Shown piece after piece: positions 44,068 through 54,302 of a stretch of 64,000 nt of DNA. The notes below the pieces were generated by a model. That model made no database searches and was not told the DNA's origin. It worked only from the letters and a program-made list of their open reading frames with translations. Where the stretch lies: contig MEDY01000033.1 of the NCBI GenBank assembly GCA_001724265.1, positions 124,001 through 188,000 of the forward strand. Direction: 5' to 3'. The DNA comes from Rhizaria sp. SCN 62-66 (Eukaryota > Rhizaria, unplaced). Positions within the stretch are counted from its first letter, which is position 1. Each line of letters begins with the position of its first letter. Made by a program: the position numbers and the translations under genes.

Positions 44068-47034
44068 TTAGTTCGAGGTGGCCTCCTTGGCCTGCTTCTG
44101 CATCAGCTCGGGCAGCTTGTTGAGCGCGAGCCCGCCGCGCTTGCAGGCCAGCGCAAGCACGTGCGCCATCTCAGTCGGCGTGACCTGGTACGAGCCCTGC
44201 GTGCCGGGCAGCACAGCGATGCCCGCGCGCTCGGCCTCCTCGTCGGCCATGACACCCTTGGCGGTGCGCAGTTCAGCCTCGAGCACGCGCACATGCGCCG
44301 CCACGACGTCATGGCCATGCTCCTCCAGCTTGTCGGCCGCGCCCGTGACGTCGGCGCCGACCAGTGTGACGAGCCCGGCGACGATGGTAAGCATGGCAGT
44401 CAGGTCGCTGACGGTGTGCACCGGTACGCCAGAGTACGACGGATCGCGCGCGATCTCAGGCACCGTCACGGCGCCCGTCACGGGGCACCGCGCGCACGTA
44501 AACGTGTGGTACAGCGTCATGATGCGGAACGGCGACGGGCGCGCGAGGCGCAGGACCTGACGGCGTTCGGGCTGATATGTGGCGAAACCGCTGCGCGCGC
44601 GGGTCTCGCTCGCGAGCTTGGCCTCGTCGATCTCCTCCTCAGCCTCGGTCGACGCGCTGCCCTCCACCGGGGCGCTGACCTCGGGCACCGCGGAGGCGGC
44701 CGCGACGTCAGGCACCACGCCCAGCGCAATCGCGGCGGCCGCGGCGGCGTCGGCGGCCTCCTTGGCCGCGATAGCCGCTAAGGAGAGGTCGTCGGCCTTC
44801 TTCTGAAGCTTGCTGCAGTCGCGGTTCGCGCCCTCCACGGACACGCCAGCACGGGCGCGGGCAGCGGCAATGCGCGCGACTGCGGCGGCCACGGCGGCGG
44901 TGCCCGCGGCGTCGGCGGCCTTCTCGGCGGCCTTCGCGGCACGCTCACCCTGTGACATGAAGAAAGAACAAAAGAGAGAATTGTCAAAAAAAGATGTGTG
45001 GATTAAAGCACAAGTACAATTGCGTGATTTGAGGCAAAATACTTTAAAATTTACAATGAAACCATTATTTAATCTAAACATATAGACCATATGTTGAATG
45101 TTCTTTGCTAAGTGAATTGGTTCGTACCTGCGTGGTGGGCGCCTCGACTGTGTAGAGGTCCTGGAAACCCGTGTAGGCTCGCCACGCGGCGCAGATGCGC
45201 TTCTTGAGCGCCATGAGCCCCGGGACTGTAGGCGGGAAACGTGGTAGGTCCGCGACGGCGACGGCGCCGACGGAGAATGTGATGCGGAGCATGCCGACCA
45301 TGCCCAGGACGACGTCGTCGGTTGTGATCGTGTCGGCCCACTCGGGGCTCAGCACATACCGCAGCTGGTCGCCCAGCAGTGGCACGTAAGACAGGTCCCA
45401 CTCGACGGGGTGCGCCTGCAGCGTGGCCTCCTCCTGCACGCGCGCCAACGCAGAGGGCAGGAATGGCACGCACTTGTCAACGACTCCGCCCGCCGCGCCC
45501 ACTCGCAGCGCCCATGCCGTGAGCGCCGAAAGGTGCGCGCGGGCCGTCGCGCGCGAGCGCAAGTTGCGCCGCAGCGCCGAGCGCAGCGCGATGGCCGAGG
45601 GCACGGCGGCGGCCGCGGCGGCGGCGAGCCAGAGTAGCGCCTGGCCGATCCACACTGCGCCGTCGCCGCCCGCGAAGGCCGTCACCACCGTCGCCAGCAG
45701 CGCCGTCTGCGTCGAGCCGGCCAGTGCCTGGGTGCAGAGACACAAAATATGCAGCAACAAGGGATAATAAGATATGAAATCAAAACCAAAATGGGGCGCA
45801 ATATGATATCGACTAGAAGCATATCGACTAGAAGCAGAAAATTGAAGAAGGGGACCACAAACGCAAGATGAGTCACCACAAACGCAAGATTAGTCCGTAC
45901 CTGGATGGCGGGGTGGAAGAGCGTGAAGTCGGAGAGCGCGCAGCCGTGGTCCTTGGGGCGCAGCGGAAACGGCGGCAGGCGTAGTCCGCGCGCGAGGGCC
46001 AGCGACAGCACGTTGAGGTACGCGCTCACGGTCACCGTCTCGCTCGCCTTGAGCCGCAGCTCAGACAGCAGCACGGCCGCGCCCGCACCGGCGCCGGCGC
46101 CAGCAGCGGGCGCCGCGGCGGGCGCGATGCGGCCCAGGCTGCTGCTGCGGGGGTCAGTCAGCGGCGACAGCGCGGGGGCGGGGACCGTGGTGGCGGCCGT
46201 CGCGGCGGCGGCGTCGGCGGCGGCCTCGACCACGAAGGCCCAGTGGTCCTGGGAGCGCGGGTACGCCTTGCGCACCAGCGCGGCCTCGCTCAGGATGCCC
46301 GGCGTCGGCAGGTCGAACGGGTGCGTGAGCGTGCACGCCTCTACCTCGGCCTGGTCTGCGGCGGCAGCGGCGGCGGCGGCGGCGGCGGCCGCGTTGTTGC
46401 CGCTGGCGCTGGCGCCGAGCTGCCCGACGGTAAGCGCGCCGCCCGCGGTAGCGCTGGCGCCCGGGCCAACGCCGTTGGGCGTGTAACAGCCGAGCGAGGG
46501 CGACTGGGCCAGTGCGGGGCGCGGGAAGCCGACGTTGACAACTCCTGCGGTGCCGTTGGCGGCGCTGCCCGCGTTGGGGCGGCGGTTGAACGTGGAGAAG
46601 ACTTCGGGATCGTCGGCGGGGTCAACAGTGCTGCCGGCAATCGCGGGAAGACTGCCACCCGCGCCTGTGGCCGCGGCGCCCGCGGAGGTGGCCGCCGCGG
46701 TCTGCGCGATGAGTCCGGCCTCGAGCGCGATCGCGGCCGTGGCAGTGAGCTCGAGACAAAGACTATGCGCGCCGCGGTGGTTGGTGCCCGTGATAGCCGA
46801 CAGCGCGGCCGGGGTCGCCAACGTCTTAAGCGCCGAGATGGCAAGCAGCGGCGCGAACGGGAGCGGGACGCCCGCGAGCGTGGCCGACTCGAGCTCCAGC
46901 GTCGCGGCCGTGGCCGCGGCCGCGGTCGAGGTGGCGAGGATGCGCGGGATGCCCTCGGGGATCGAGTCCAGCGTGCAGGGCGTCAGCGGGGTCGAGCAGA
47001 TGGCGTTGAAGAGCGCCGCGTCAGGGGGCAGCAT
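44068..47034 (-). CDS. Unrecognised Ala-rich protein with a CxxC motif, three exons
   Basis: The exons are 45901-47034, 45128-45727 and 44068-44949, all junctions phase 0 with GTACG donors and CAG acceptors, giving 871 aa from ATG 47034. The frame stays open upstream to 47067, where a TAG could be a splice acceptor (CACCTAG), so a further 5' exon is possible. Exon 1 is Ala-rich with a conserved-looking segment (THPFDLPTPGILSEAALVRK). Exon 2 has one hydrophobic stretch that could span a membrane (WIGQALLWLAAAAAAAVPSA) and an ordinary globular region. Exon 3 begins with an Ala/Lys/Asp helix, then an acidic linker, then a globular C-terminus with TFTCARCPVTG (CxxC) and a long charged helix. I cannot assign a family. 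The globular patches and consistent splicing argue it is a real gene. Confidence 0.7.
45806..45835. repeat. Perfect 15-bp tandem duplication in an intron
   Basis: Two adjacent identical copies of ATATCGACTAGAAGC lie within the intron at 45728-45900 of the unrecognised three-exon gene. A second direct repeat follows 19 bp later in the same intron. Confidence 0.9.
45854..45890. repeat. 16-bp direct repeat, period 21, in the same intron
   Basis: ACCACAAACGCAAGAT occurs at 45854-45869 and again at 45875-45890, ending ten bases short of the intron boundary at 45900. With the neighbouring 15-bp duplication, this suggests recent local slippage or templated duplication in the intron. Confidence 0.9.
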
Positions 47035-48089
47035 GGTCGCGGCCCAGGACGTGCACAGGGCAAGGATCTAGGTGCTCATTTGTCGCGGTGTGTATGAACT
47101 TAGGAAGCAAGCTCAAAGTGAGCTTGGCCTATCAGGAGTGAGTGGGTGAATGGATTAGGTTAAACAAGACTCATAAGGTGAGAGTGCGTTATTAACCCAA
47201 GCAAGCAGTTCGAATTTGTGGTAAAACTGTACTTTAACGCCTAAAGTAGTGCGTACGGAAAGGCTTCATTCACACGCTTGACAGCGCGAGATACGCGTGC
47301 GAGGGCCCAACTTATGTGAAGAATATCGCAATGCAGAGCGATGAAGGGAGGTATGACGTTGATAGAGGGTTTTTGAAAAAACAGTATATACCCAGGCCAT
47401 CAAGTTAAATCAAGATAACAGCGAGTCAGTGGGTGTAGAAAGTGAGAAAAATGAAGCGGCGTGTGGCGCTGTCTCTTTTCTGTCGGTCTCGGTTCACGTC
47501 AAAAAGTGATTTGTGGTGGAGTTGAATTAGTCATGTATTTGGCTCACAGGATAAGCTTTGTAGCTACTGTGGCCCGATTAAATATAAATTAGTTTGATCT
47601 TATATAAAATAGCGCGCCAATAAAGACGCTTTCATCTTGTCAACCCCTCATCTCTCGCACATGTACTGCTCGCAGCTCAGTAGAGTGACAGAAACAGTGA
47701 CACGCATAGATAAGTTTCCAGGTTTGACAGAATAGATCACAAAAACAGTTAACTAACACGAGGCTAGTCGTGCTACATCCAAGCACAGTCACATCAAGAC
47801 TTGGTAGCAAGATCAATTTCACAGACAATCCGTTTCACCGTTTGGTGATGGATGCTATTGTGATCAACGGTTGTGTCACATGCGCGTTTGTCTGAAGTAT
47901 CGTTTCGTTCTTGTTATTAATTGCAGGTATAGCCTCAGATCACAAAATAAAAGAAAACCTTCCATCCAACTGTAATACACAATACAAATTAGACAATATT
48001 CTCACGCAATGAGCTCCATGTGTAATGCAATAAATCACCACTGATGCCAGATCACTCTGTCTGATTCAGCCCCAACTGTAGCGACAGCT
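47035..48089. other. Spacer upstream of the three-exon gene and downstream of the RRM gene
   Basis: About 1 kb of mostly AT-rich sequence. Bases 47035-47067 may still be coding on the minus strand (open frame with a possible acceptor at its 5' end). No other frame, RNA gene or repeat is supported. Confidence 0.5.
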
Positions 48090-50018
48090 TCAGCCAAACT
48101 TGCGGATGGCGTCACTGAGGTCCATCGACGACTTGAACTCGCTATTCCCGCCCCTGTTGCCGTTCGCAGCATTGTTGCTTCCGCCGTCACCGGCTCCTCC
48201 ACTAGCGTCACCGGTACCCGTGCTGCTAGCGCCAACTGCGCTCCCACCGCTGCCGCTGCCACCGCTGCCGCCATTGCCGCCGCTGGTCGCGTCGTCGTGG
48301 GTGTACTGGCGGACGCCGCCGCCGCCGCCGCCGCCGCTGCTGAACATGTGGCTCTGGCGCGCCGTGGGGCGGGCGGGCCGCTGGTGGCCGTGGCTGTGCG
48401 CGTGAGCCACTACACCCAACGCCGCCGCGGCCTCGCGCGCGTCCGCGTACAGCTCGACCTTGTGCTTGAATGGCATCGCCTCCAGCACAGAGCCCTGCAA
48501 GAGAGCGAAACAAAAGGATGACAAGTTGATGTGATGTGAGATAACGATACAAAAGCCGAGATATATCGCCAATATAAGGAGGTATACACACATAAATTGA
48601 AAAGTATATTAACCTTCACGATATACATATCATTTCCATAAATCATATTAAATGAGGGTGATATGCCTAAGATTTGCGCAATTTTAGTGTTTTGTGTGTA
48701 AGTTTAGACGTACGTCGAGCACGGTCCCGTGCAGGGTCTCGAGCGCCTTGTTGTAGGCCTCCTCGGTGTGGAAGCGAACAATCGCGTTCAGAGTGCCGCC
48801 GTCGAAGCCGCGCGGGCGGAACACGCGCACGAACGCGACCTCGCCGATGGTCTTGGCGACATCCTTGACTTCCTGCCAAGCGCAGTGCGGCGGCACGTTA
48901 CTGAGGAGCACGGCGTACTTGCGCTCGTCGAGCGGCACGCCCGAAAGCTTGGGCGCCTGCGCCTGGCGCATCAGCTTCTCCAACTGCACCACGGGCGGTG
49001 GCGCGTAGAGTTGCGCGCTCAGCACGAAGCCCGCGCCGTCGCCGTCGTCGATGTCGGCGAAGCTATCAAACACACTGGCGCTACGGGCGCCGGTGCCGTT
49101 GCTGTTGTTGTTGTTGTTGGCACGGAAGCGGGCGCCGTCGAGCGCGCGCTTGGCGGCCGAGGCGAGCTCGAGACTGGGGCACTCGATCACGGCACTCGCC
49201 ACCGCATTCCCAGAGGCAGAGGCAGAGGCAGAGGCAGTGGCAGAGTCGGTGGCGGCGGAGGCGGAAGCCGAGACAGGGACGGGGGGGTTGACGCGGACGT
49301 GGGTAATCTGCGGGACGAATGAGCGGCAGAAGTCCTCTAGCTCGCGCGCGCTGACGTTGTTGGGCAGCTGTGTGACGAGCACGAAGGAGGACTTGGCCAT
49401 CGTGGTCGCCGCGGCCGCCGTGGCAGACAGGCGCGGGCGCCGGCGGATGACCGGTGCCACAGACTGGACCTGGGACTGGGGCGGCTGCGACGACGATGAC
49501 GAGCTGGAGCTCGCAGTGTAACTAGAACTAGAACTAGAGCTAGAACTTGAGCTAGAGCTCGAGCTCGAGCTGTAGTAGGAGCGGGGGGCAGAGGCCGGGC
49601 AGGGGGGCAGCGGGGCAAACGCGCCCGCGAACGGGCCGGCCGCCGTGGCCGCCGCCGCAGCAACAGCGGGGCCGAGCGCGGCAGAGCTGCTGACGCTGCC
49701 GCTTCCCAGAGCGCCGTAGCTGCTTGCGAGGCAAGTGAATTGACGCGCCGGGACAGCGGCGGTGGCGGCGGCGCCAGAGCGGCCCGTAGCCGCGTAGGCG
49801 GGCGAAACAGAGGCCGCAGCGGCAACCGGGGCGGCGGACAGGGCCGCGCGGGGCGCAGTGAGCGAGGGAGCGGCGCTGCGGGGGTTCAGAGTGACCGTGG
49901 TCGCAGAGCTGAAGGGCGCCGCGGCAGAGGGGCCAGCGCCGGCTGGGAGGGCGGCGCGCAAGGGCTGCGCAATTGCGGTCAGCGGCGAGGCAAGTTTAGT
50001 CGCCAGACGCCTCCGCAT
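48090..50018 (-). CDS. Two-RRM RNA-binding protein with probable mitochondrial presequence, two exons
   Basis: The exons are 48714-50018 and 48090-48494, with a 219-nt intron (GTACGT...CAG, phase 0), giving 569 aa. The N-terminus (MRRRLATKLASPLTAIAQ) is basic, Ser/Thr/Ala-rich and lacks acidic residues for more than 100 positions, as mitochondrial targeting peptides do. RRM 1 starts near residue 207 with the RNP2-like VLVTQLP. RRM 2 starts near 364 with VLLSNVP and has an RNP1-like strand NAIVRFH; the intron cuts its last helix (GTVLD/GSVLEAM) and the join restores the fold. A Ser/Asn-rich insert lengthens RRM 1. The last 100 residues are Gly/Ser/Asn-rich. The role in organellar RNA metabolism is inferred. 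The gene is divergent from the mitochondrial KAS gene 507 bp away. Confidence 0.8.
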
Positions 50019-50525
50019 GCGGATCTACGGGTGGTTAGGGACGAGGAAATGAAGCAGGGAGGGATGAGCGTGAGCGAGTGAGAGATGGCGAGACGAAAGC
50101 GTTAACTTGACTGTCTTGAAGAGCAAGAATATAACCAGGGTCTCCGTTAATAGAGACCCGCGTAACAAAAATATGTTGCCGTTGCAAAATACAACCCTGC
50201 AATAAGTAATTTGTTTCTCCCAGCACCGTCGGAGGTCTATGGGACGCTACTAGCAACTCGATCGTCGTCTTCCCAGTTTGCGGGCGGCTCGCGCAAAGTG
50301 ACCGTGCGCACTTCCAGTCGACCTCTCGTCTGACTGGTGGGAAGCTCTGACACCAATCTCCACAACGAGCGTTGACTGTCTTCACATCGTCCAATAGCGC
50401 TGAGGTTTGGATATGGTATACTAAGCTCGTTTTTAAATACTAACCTTTGATTATATCTCTTATGTCATCTGTTAACCCGTACAACTCCCATTTCATGTCT
50501 CCGCCGCCGTCCTCTCCAGCGGCCC
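50019..50525. promoter_or_regulatory. Shared 5' region of the divergent RRM and KAS genes
   Basis: The ATGs of the two mitochondrially targeted genes are 507 bp apart and point away from each other, so this interval must hold both promoters. No TATA box or defined element is convincing. The segment next to the KAS gene is AT-rich, while the middle (50220-50400) is GC-balanced. Confidence 0.45.
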
Positions 50526-53163
50526 ATGCACTCGGCCCGCGCCCTCGCCCGCGCCTCCCAGGCCGCACGCTCGCCTCTGACGCGCCTCCAGGCGCGTCTC
50601 TACGGCCCCACACTGCCCCCACCGGTGTCCGCAGTTGCGCTCCGTGCTACCTCGTCCTGCTCATCGTCATCTGCCACCGCTGCTTCGAGTGCTGCTGCTT
50701 CTCCTGCTGCCACAGCCTCGTCATCTCGCCTGCAGCAGCAGATGCTCCCGCCACACACGGTCCCCGGCCGCCGCGTGGTGATCACCGGTATTGGCGTCGT
50801 CTCCTCGCTTGGCTGCGACCTTGGCCGTGTATACAAGTCGCTCTTAGAGGGCCGCAGCGCCGTCGCCGCCCTCTCGGACCCCGCGGTGACGGGGCTCAAC
50901 CTGAGCGTCAAAGTCGCCGCGCCCGTGACGGACCCGGCGCCCGCGGCCGCGGTCGCGGCCTCGCTGCGCTCACAACTCTCCCGGTTTGAGGTCTTCGCGA
51001 TCGCGGCCTCGGACGCGGCGCTGCGCGACGCCTCACTTATCACCACCCCCCAGAGCAACAACAGCAACAGCAACAGCAGCAGCGACACTACCCCCACCAC
51101 GGTCACGACTGATAGCGCAGACAGCGCCACAGCTGGGAGCACGTCACCACGCTCGCCCCCTGCTCTGTCCGTGCCCGCCTTGCTCGCGCCCGCGCCGGCC
51201 GCGCCCTACGCGCTAACCGAGGCAGACCGCGACCTCGCCGGAGTCGCCATCGGATCCGGCATCGGCTGCGTCGAGGAGACTGCCACCGCCGGTCGTCTCC
51301 TCACTCAAGAAGGCAAGGGCGCGCGCCGCCTGTCGCCCTACACGCTGCCGCGCATGCTGGCGAACCTGGCGGCTGGGCAGGTGTCGATCCGACACGGGCT
51401 GCGCGGCCCCAACCACTGCGTTTCGACGGCCTGCACGACCGGCGCGCACGCCGTCGGCGACGCGTACCGCTTCATCAAGTACGCTTTGCTTCGTATATCT
51501 CCGCGATATGTGCGGTTTATTTATCAACATTTCACAGAACTGGACAAACTAGTTTATATTCGCTCGCAAAGTCTCACTTCAACACATTGTCCTAATCTAC
51601 GTTATCCTAATCTACGTTCACCTGCATTTGTTCTGCTTTGCTCCGCGCAGGTACGGCGACGCGGACGTGATGCTTGCGGGCGGCACCGAGGAGGGCGTGT
51701 CCCCGCTCTCTCTCGCGCTTTTCTCCCGCATCTTGGCCCTCTCGACGCAGGCGGACCCCGCGAAAGCGTCGCGCCCGTTCGCGGCCGCGCGCGACGGCTT
51801 CGTCATGGGCGAGGGCGCCGCCGTGCTGGTGCTTGAGGACGAGGCGCGGGCGCGCGCGCGCGGGGCGCGCGTCTACGCAGAGGTACGCACGCGCGGGACT
51901 CGTGATGCCCTCACTCACTCGCAATTGTTTTAACAGAGTCGTTTTTCGATTGTTACCTGTAATATTACGTCATTGTCATATATAGGATAAGCTCACGTCA
52001 GTTTTGTTTGTTGCAATTGATTTTTTCCCCTGACGGCTTGACTTTAGATCGTGGGCTACGGCCTCTCCGGCGACGCGTACCACATCACCTCGCCGCCCGC
52101 AGACGGCCGTGGCGCCGCGGCGTGCATGCGCGCGGCGCTGCGCAGCGCCGGTACGTGTCCTAACTGAATACTGAACTGACAAGCAGCGTGCAATTTGGAA
52201 AATAATATTAAATTGCGGACTTGTTGATTGGAATTCAATCAAATCCCTTAGTCTTGTCTGAAACTTTCACGAATACTATTTTTTTCTTACCCCTATTTTC
52301 CCTGTGTATCTAACTTGCAATTCATATCAACATTGTTATTCCTTACCTGCAGGCGTGTCCCCGAGCCAGGTCGACTACGTCAACGCCCACGCCACCTCCA
52401 CCCCACTGGGCGACCGCGCCGAGGCTGCTGCGCTGCGCAGCGTCTTCTACCCCAATAGCACCACCAGCAATGCCTGCACCAATAACAATGACAACGCTGA
52501 GAGCATCAACAGTGATACTGCGACTGCAGCGGATGCGGAGACTGCGCCTGGGCCTGCGACTGTGGGCTTCGACGCAAATGCTGAGTCAGCGATCGACATG
52601 ACTCCCGTGCCGCTGATCTCGTCCACCAAGGGCGCGGTTGGCCACATGCTCGGCGCCGCGGGGGCCTTCGAGGCCGCGGTCGTCGCTCTCGCGGTGCATA
52701 CGTACGTTTAGGATCACGCATCTATCACCTCAGAAATAGTTTAATTCTCTGCTGAATTCTGTTCCACATCTTTTTCAATAACTGCTTTATTTTTGATGCT
52801 CTACAACGTCAATTTCACTGATATCCCCACACTTTTTGTTCGCTTTATGTCGCTTTCTTGCTGTCTCACAGCGACCGTGCGCCGCCGACGACTGTGAGCA
52901 GCACCGAGGTCGACGGCTGCTTCTCCGGCCTGCGCATCCTGACCCAGGACAACTGCAACGCGCTTGCCGCGCGCCGTCAGGAGGAGAAGACTGCCCACGG
53001 TCTCTCCAGTGCTGCCCACAGTCACTCAGCGGCTGCCCACAGTCAGTCGATTGCAGCAACGAACAACAGGGAGAAGAAGCTGACGATTGACTATGCGCTG
53101 AGCAACTCGTTCGCGTTTGGCGGCAGCAACGCCTCTATTCTGATGAAGAAGTACACCCCGTGA
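50526..53163 (+). CDS. OXSM: Mitochondrial beta-ketoacyl-ACP synthase (KAS II/FabF type), five exons
   Basis: The exons are 50526-51478, 51651-51882, 52048-52150, 52353-52701 and 52872-53163; phases 2, 0, 1 and 2 are all consistent, giving 642 aa. It condenses malonyl-ACP with an acyl-ACP in mitochondrial type II fatty acid synthesis, the pathway that also feeds lipoate. The catalytic triad is complete: Cys303 in [10 protein letters not shown], His442 in [11 protein letters not shown] and His527 in [34 protein letters not shown] and the C-terminal [12 protein letters not shown] are also present. A presequence ([20 protein letters not shown]) precedes the fold at about residue 80. The protein is longer than the usual 420-460 aa because of a Ser/Thr/Asn insert near residues 178-215 and a Ser/Ala/His insert before the last strand. 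Spliceosomal introns exclude bacterial contamination. Confidence 0.93.
51590..51618. repeat. Short 15-bp-period tandem repeat in KAS intron 1
   Basis: TCCTAATCTACGTT occurs at 51590-51603 and 51605-51618 within the intron 51479-51650, about 30 bp before the acceptor. The CTAAT core resembles a branch-point consensus, so the duplication creates two candidate branch sites. Confidence 0.75.
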
Positions 53164-54302
53164 GCCGTGCCAGCGATGATGGGTGTGCGACATACGTGTG
53201 ACGCACGACATTTTACATAAAAGCATGTGAGACGGTGACTAAGACGGCCGCGGTGTATCCCTTATGTAAAATTTCGCGCGTAACAATACGCAGTCGCAGT
53301 CCCGAGCAACGATAGGCTTTCATGTGTGTCAAATGCACGGACTTAAGGGCCAAACAAGAAAACACGTGTTTTTTTTGGACTTGGAAAGCGTTTGCGCATG
53401 CTAAGCACATATTATTTATTATTCATATTAACATGTACATGGACAATACATCATGTCTGTTTATGTCAGCTAATTGGTTCATCACTGTCGTCTGTGTTGC
53501 AATGTGTTGATGTCATTCGATGCGATAACGCGTAAGAAAGTTTCAAGTTTCGATTAAGAAAGTTTTAAGTTTAATCGAGGTTGATTTATTTTTGAAGTAC
53601 ATTTGCTTTCTTATTGGTGCTGGTGTCGCCTAGACACTAACACCGTTTATACTGACGTATCATAAACTGAACTAAATGTAAGAACCAAGGAGGAGAGAGA
53701 CGAACGGCGAAACAAGTCTCGATCACAGGTTAACTATTATAAAGTTATACAAGAGAACACATGTTTTGACACACATGGCTCCATAAAGCGTACCATAACG
53801 TATGAAGCTAAAACACCGAGGAATGTGACAACAGCTACGATGGAGTCGAGGGGCTTGTTGTTGTTCGTTGTCACTTATAATGGATGCGTATACGATGTTG
53901 TCGTTTGATGCTTGTCACTAAGTTGTTCAGATTTCCCTCCGCAGGTTGTTGCGATGAGCTAAGGCACGCAAATCATGTACCTTATGCACAGCACGCCAAC
54001 ACTCACGCGTTGTCGAGCTTCACTGACAACAATGGCCAGCCAAGCAAATACAAAACACACAAAGACAAGAGAAAGAGAAACTACGCACGCTCTGTCGACG
54101 CGCACACATGAAACTGATCCTGAACATTTTTAAAGACAGACAACCGTTCGAGTTTTAAAACAAACCACACAGACAGAAACACAATACAACTCTCACGGGC
54201 AGGAGCAAAGGAGCAACGCCCACACGGATTGCGGCTAATGACGACTCGACTCGACTCGACTGGGACTGGACTGGGGCATTTGACAGTGATACGCGGGGTG
54301 CC
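53164..54302. other. Convergent 3' spacer between KAS and the longin-like gene
   Basis: About 1.1 kb of AT-rich sequence. An imperfect 18-bp direct repeat (TAAGAAAGTTT-C/T-AAGTTT) occurs at 53533-53550 and 53555-53572, overlapped by a 7-bp inverted pair (CGATTAA at 53551-53557 / TTAATCG at 53571-53577). A short GACTC tandem tract lies at about 54241-54262. No coding sequence is supported. Confidence 0.55.

Noticed and set aside
50526-53163. Bacterial contamination or recent bacterial transfer of the KAS gene
   Set aside because: Four phase-consistent spliceosomal introns, a mitochondrial presequence and the same low-complexity inserts as neighbours show it is a resident nuclear gene.
53533-53577. 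Overlapping direct and inverted repeats as a mobile-element end or structured RNA
   Set aside because: Only 7 bp inverted and 18 bp imperfect direct repeats with no target duplication or partner; most likely simple AT-rich spacer sequence.
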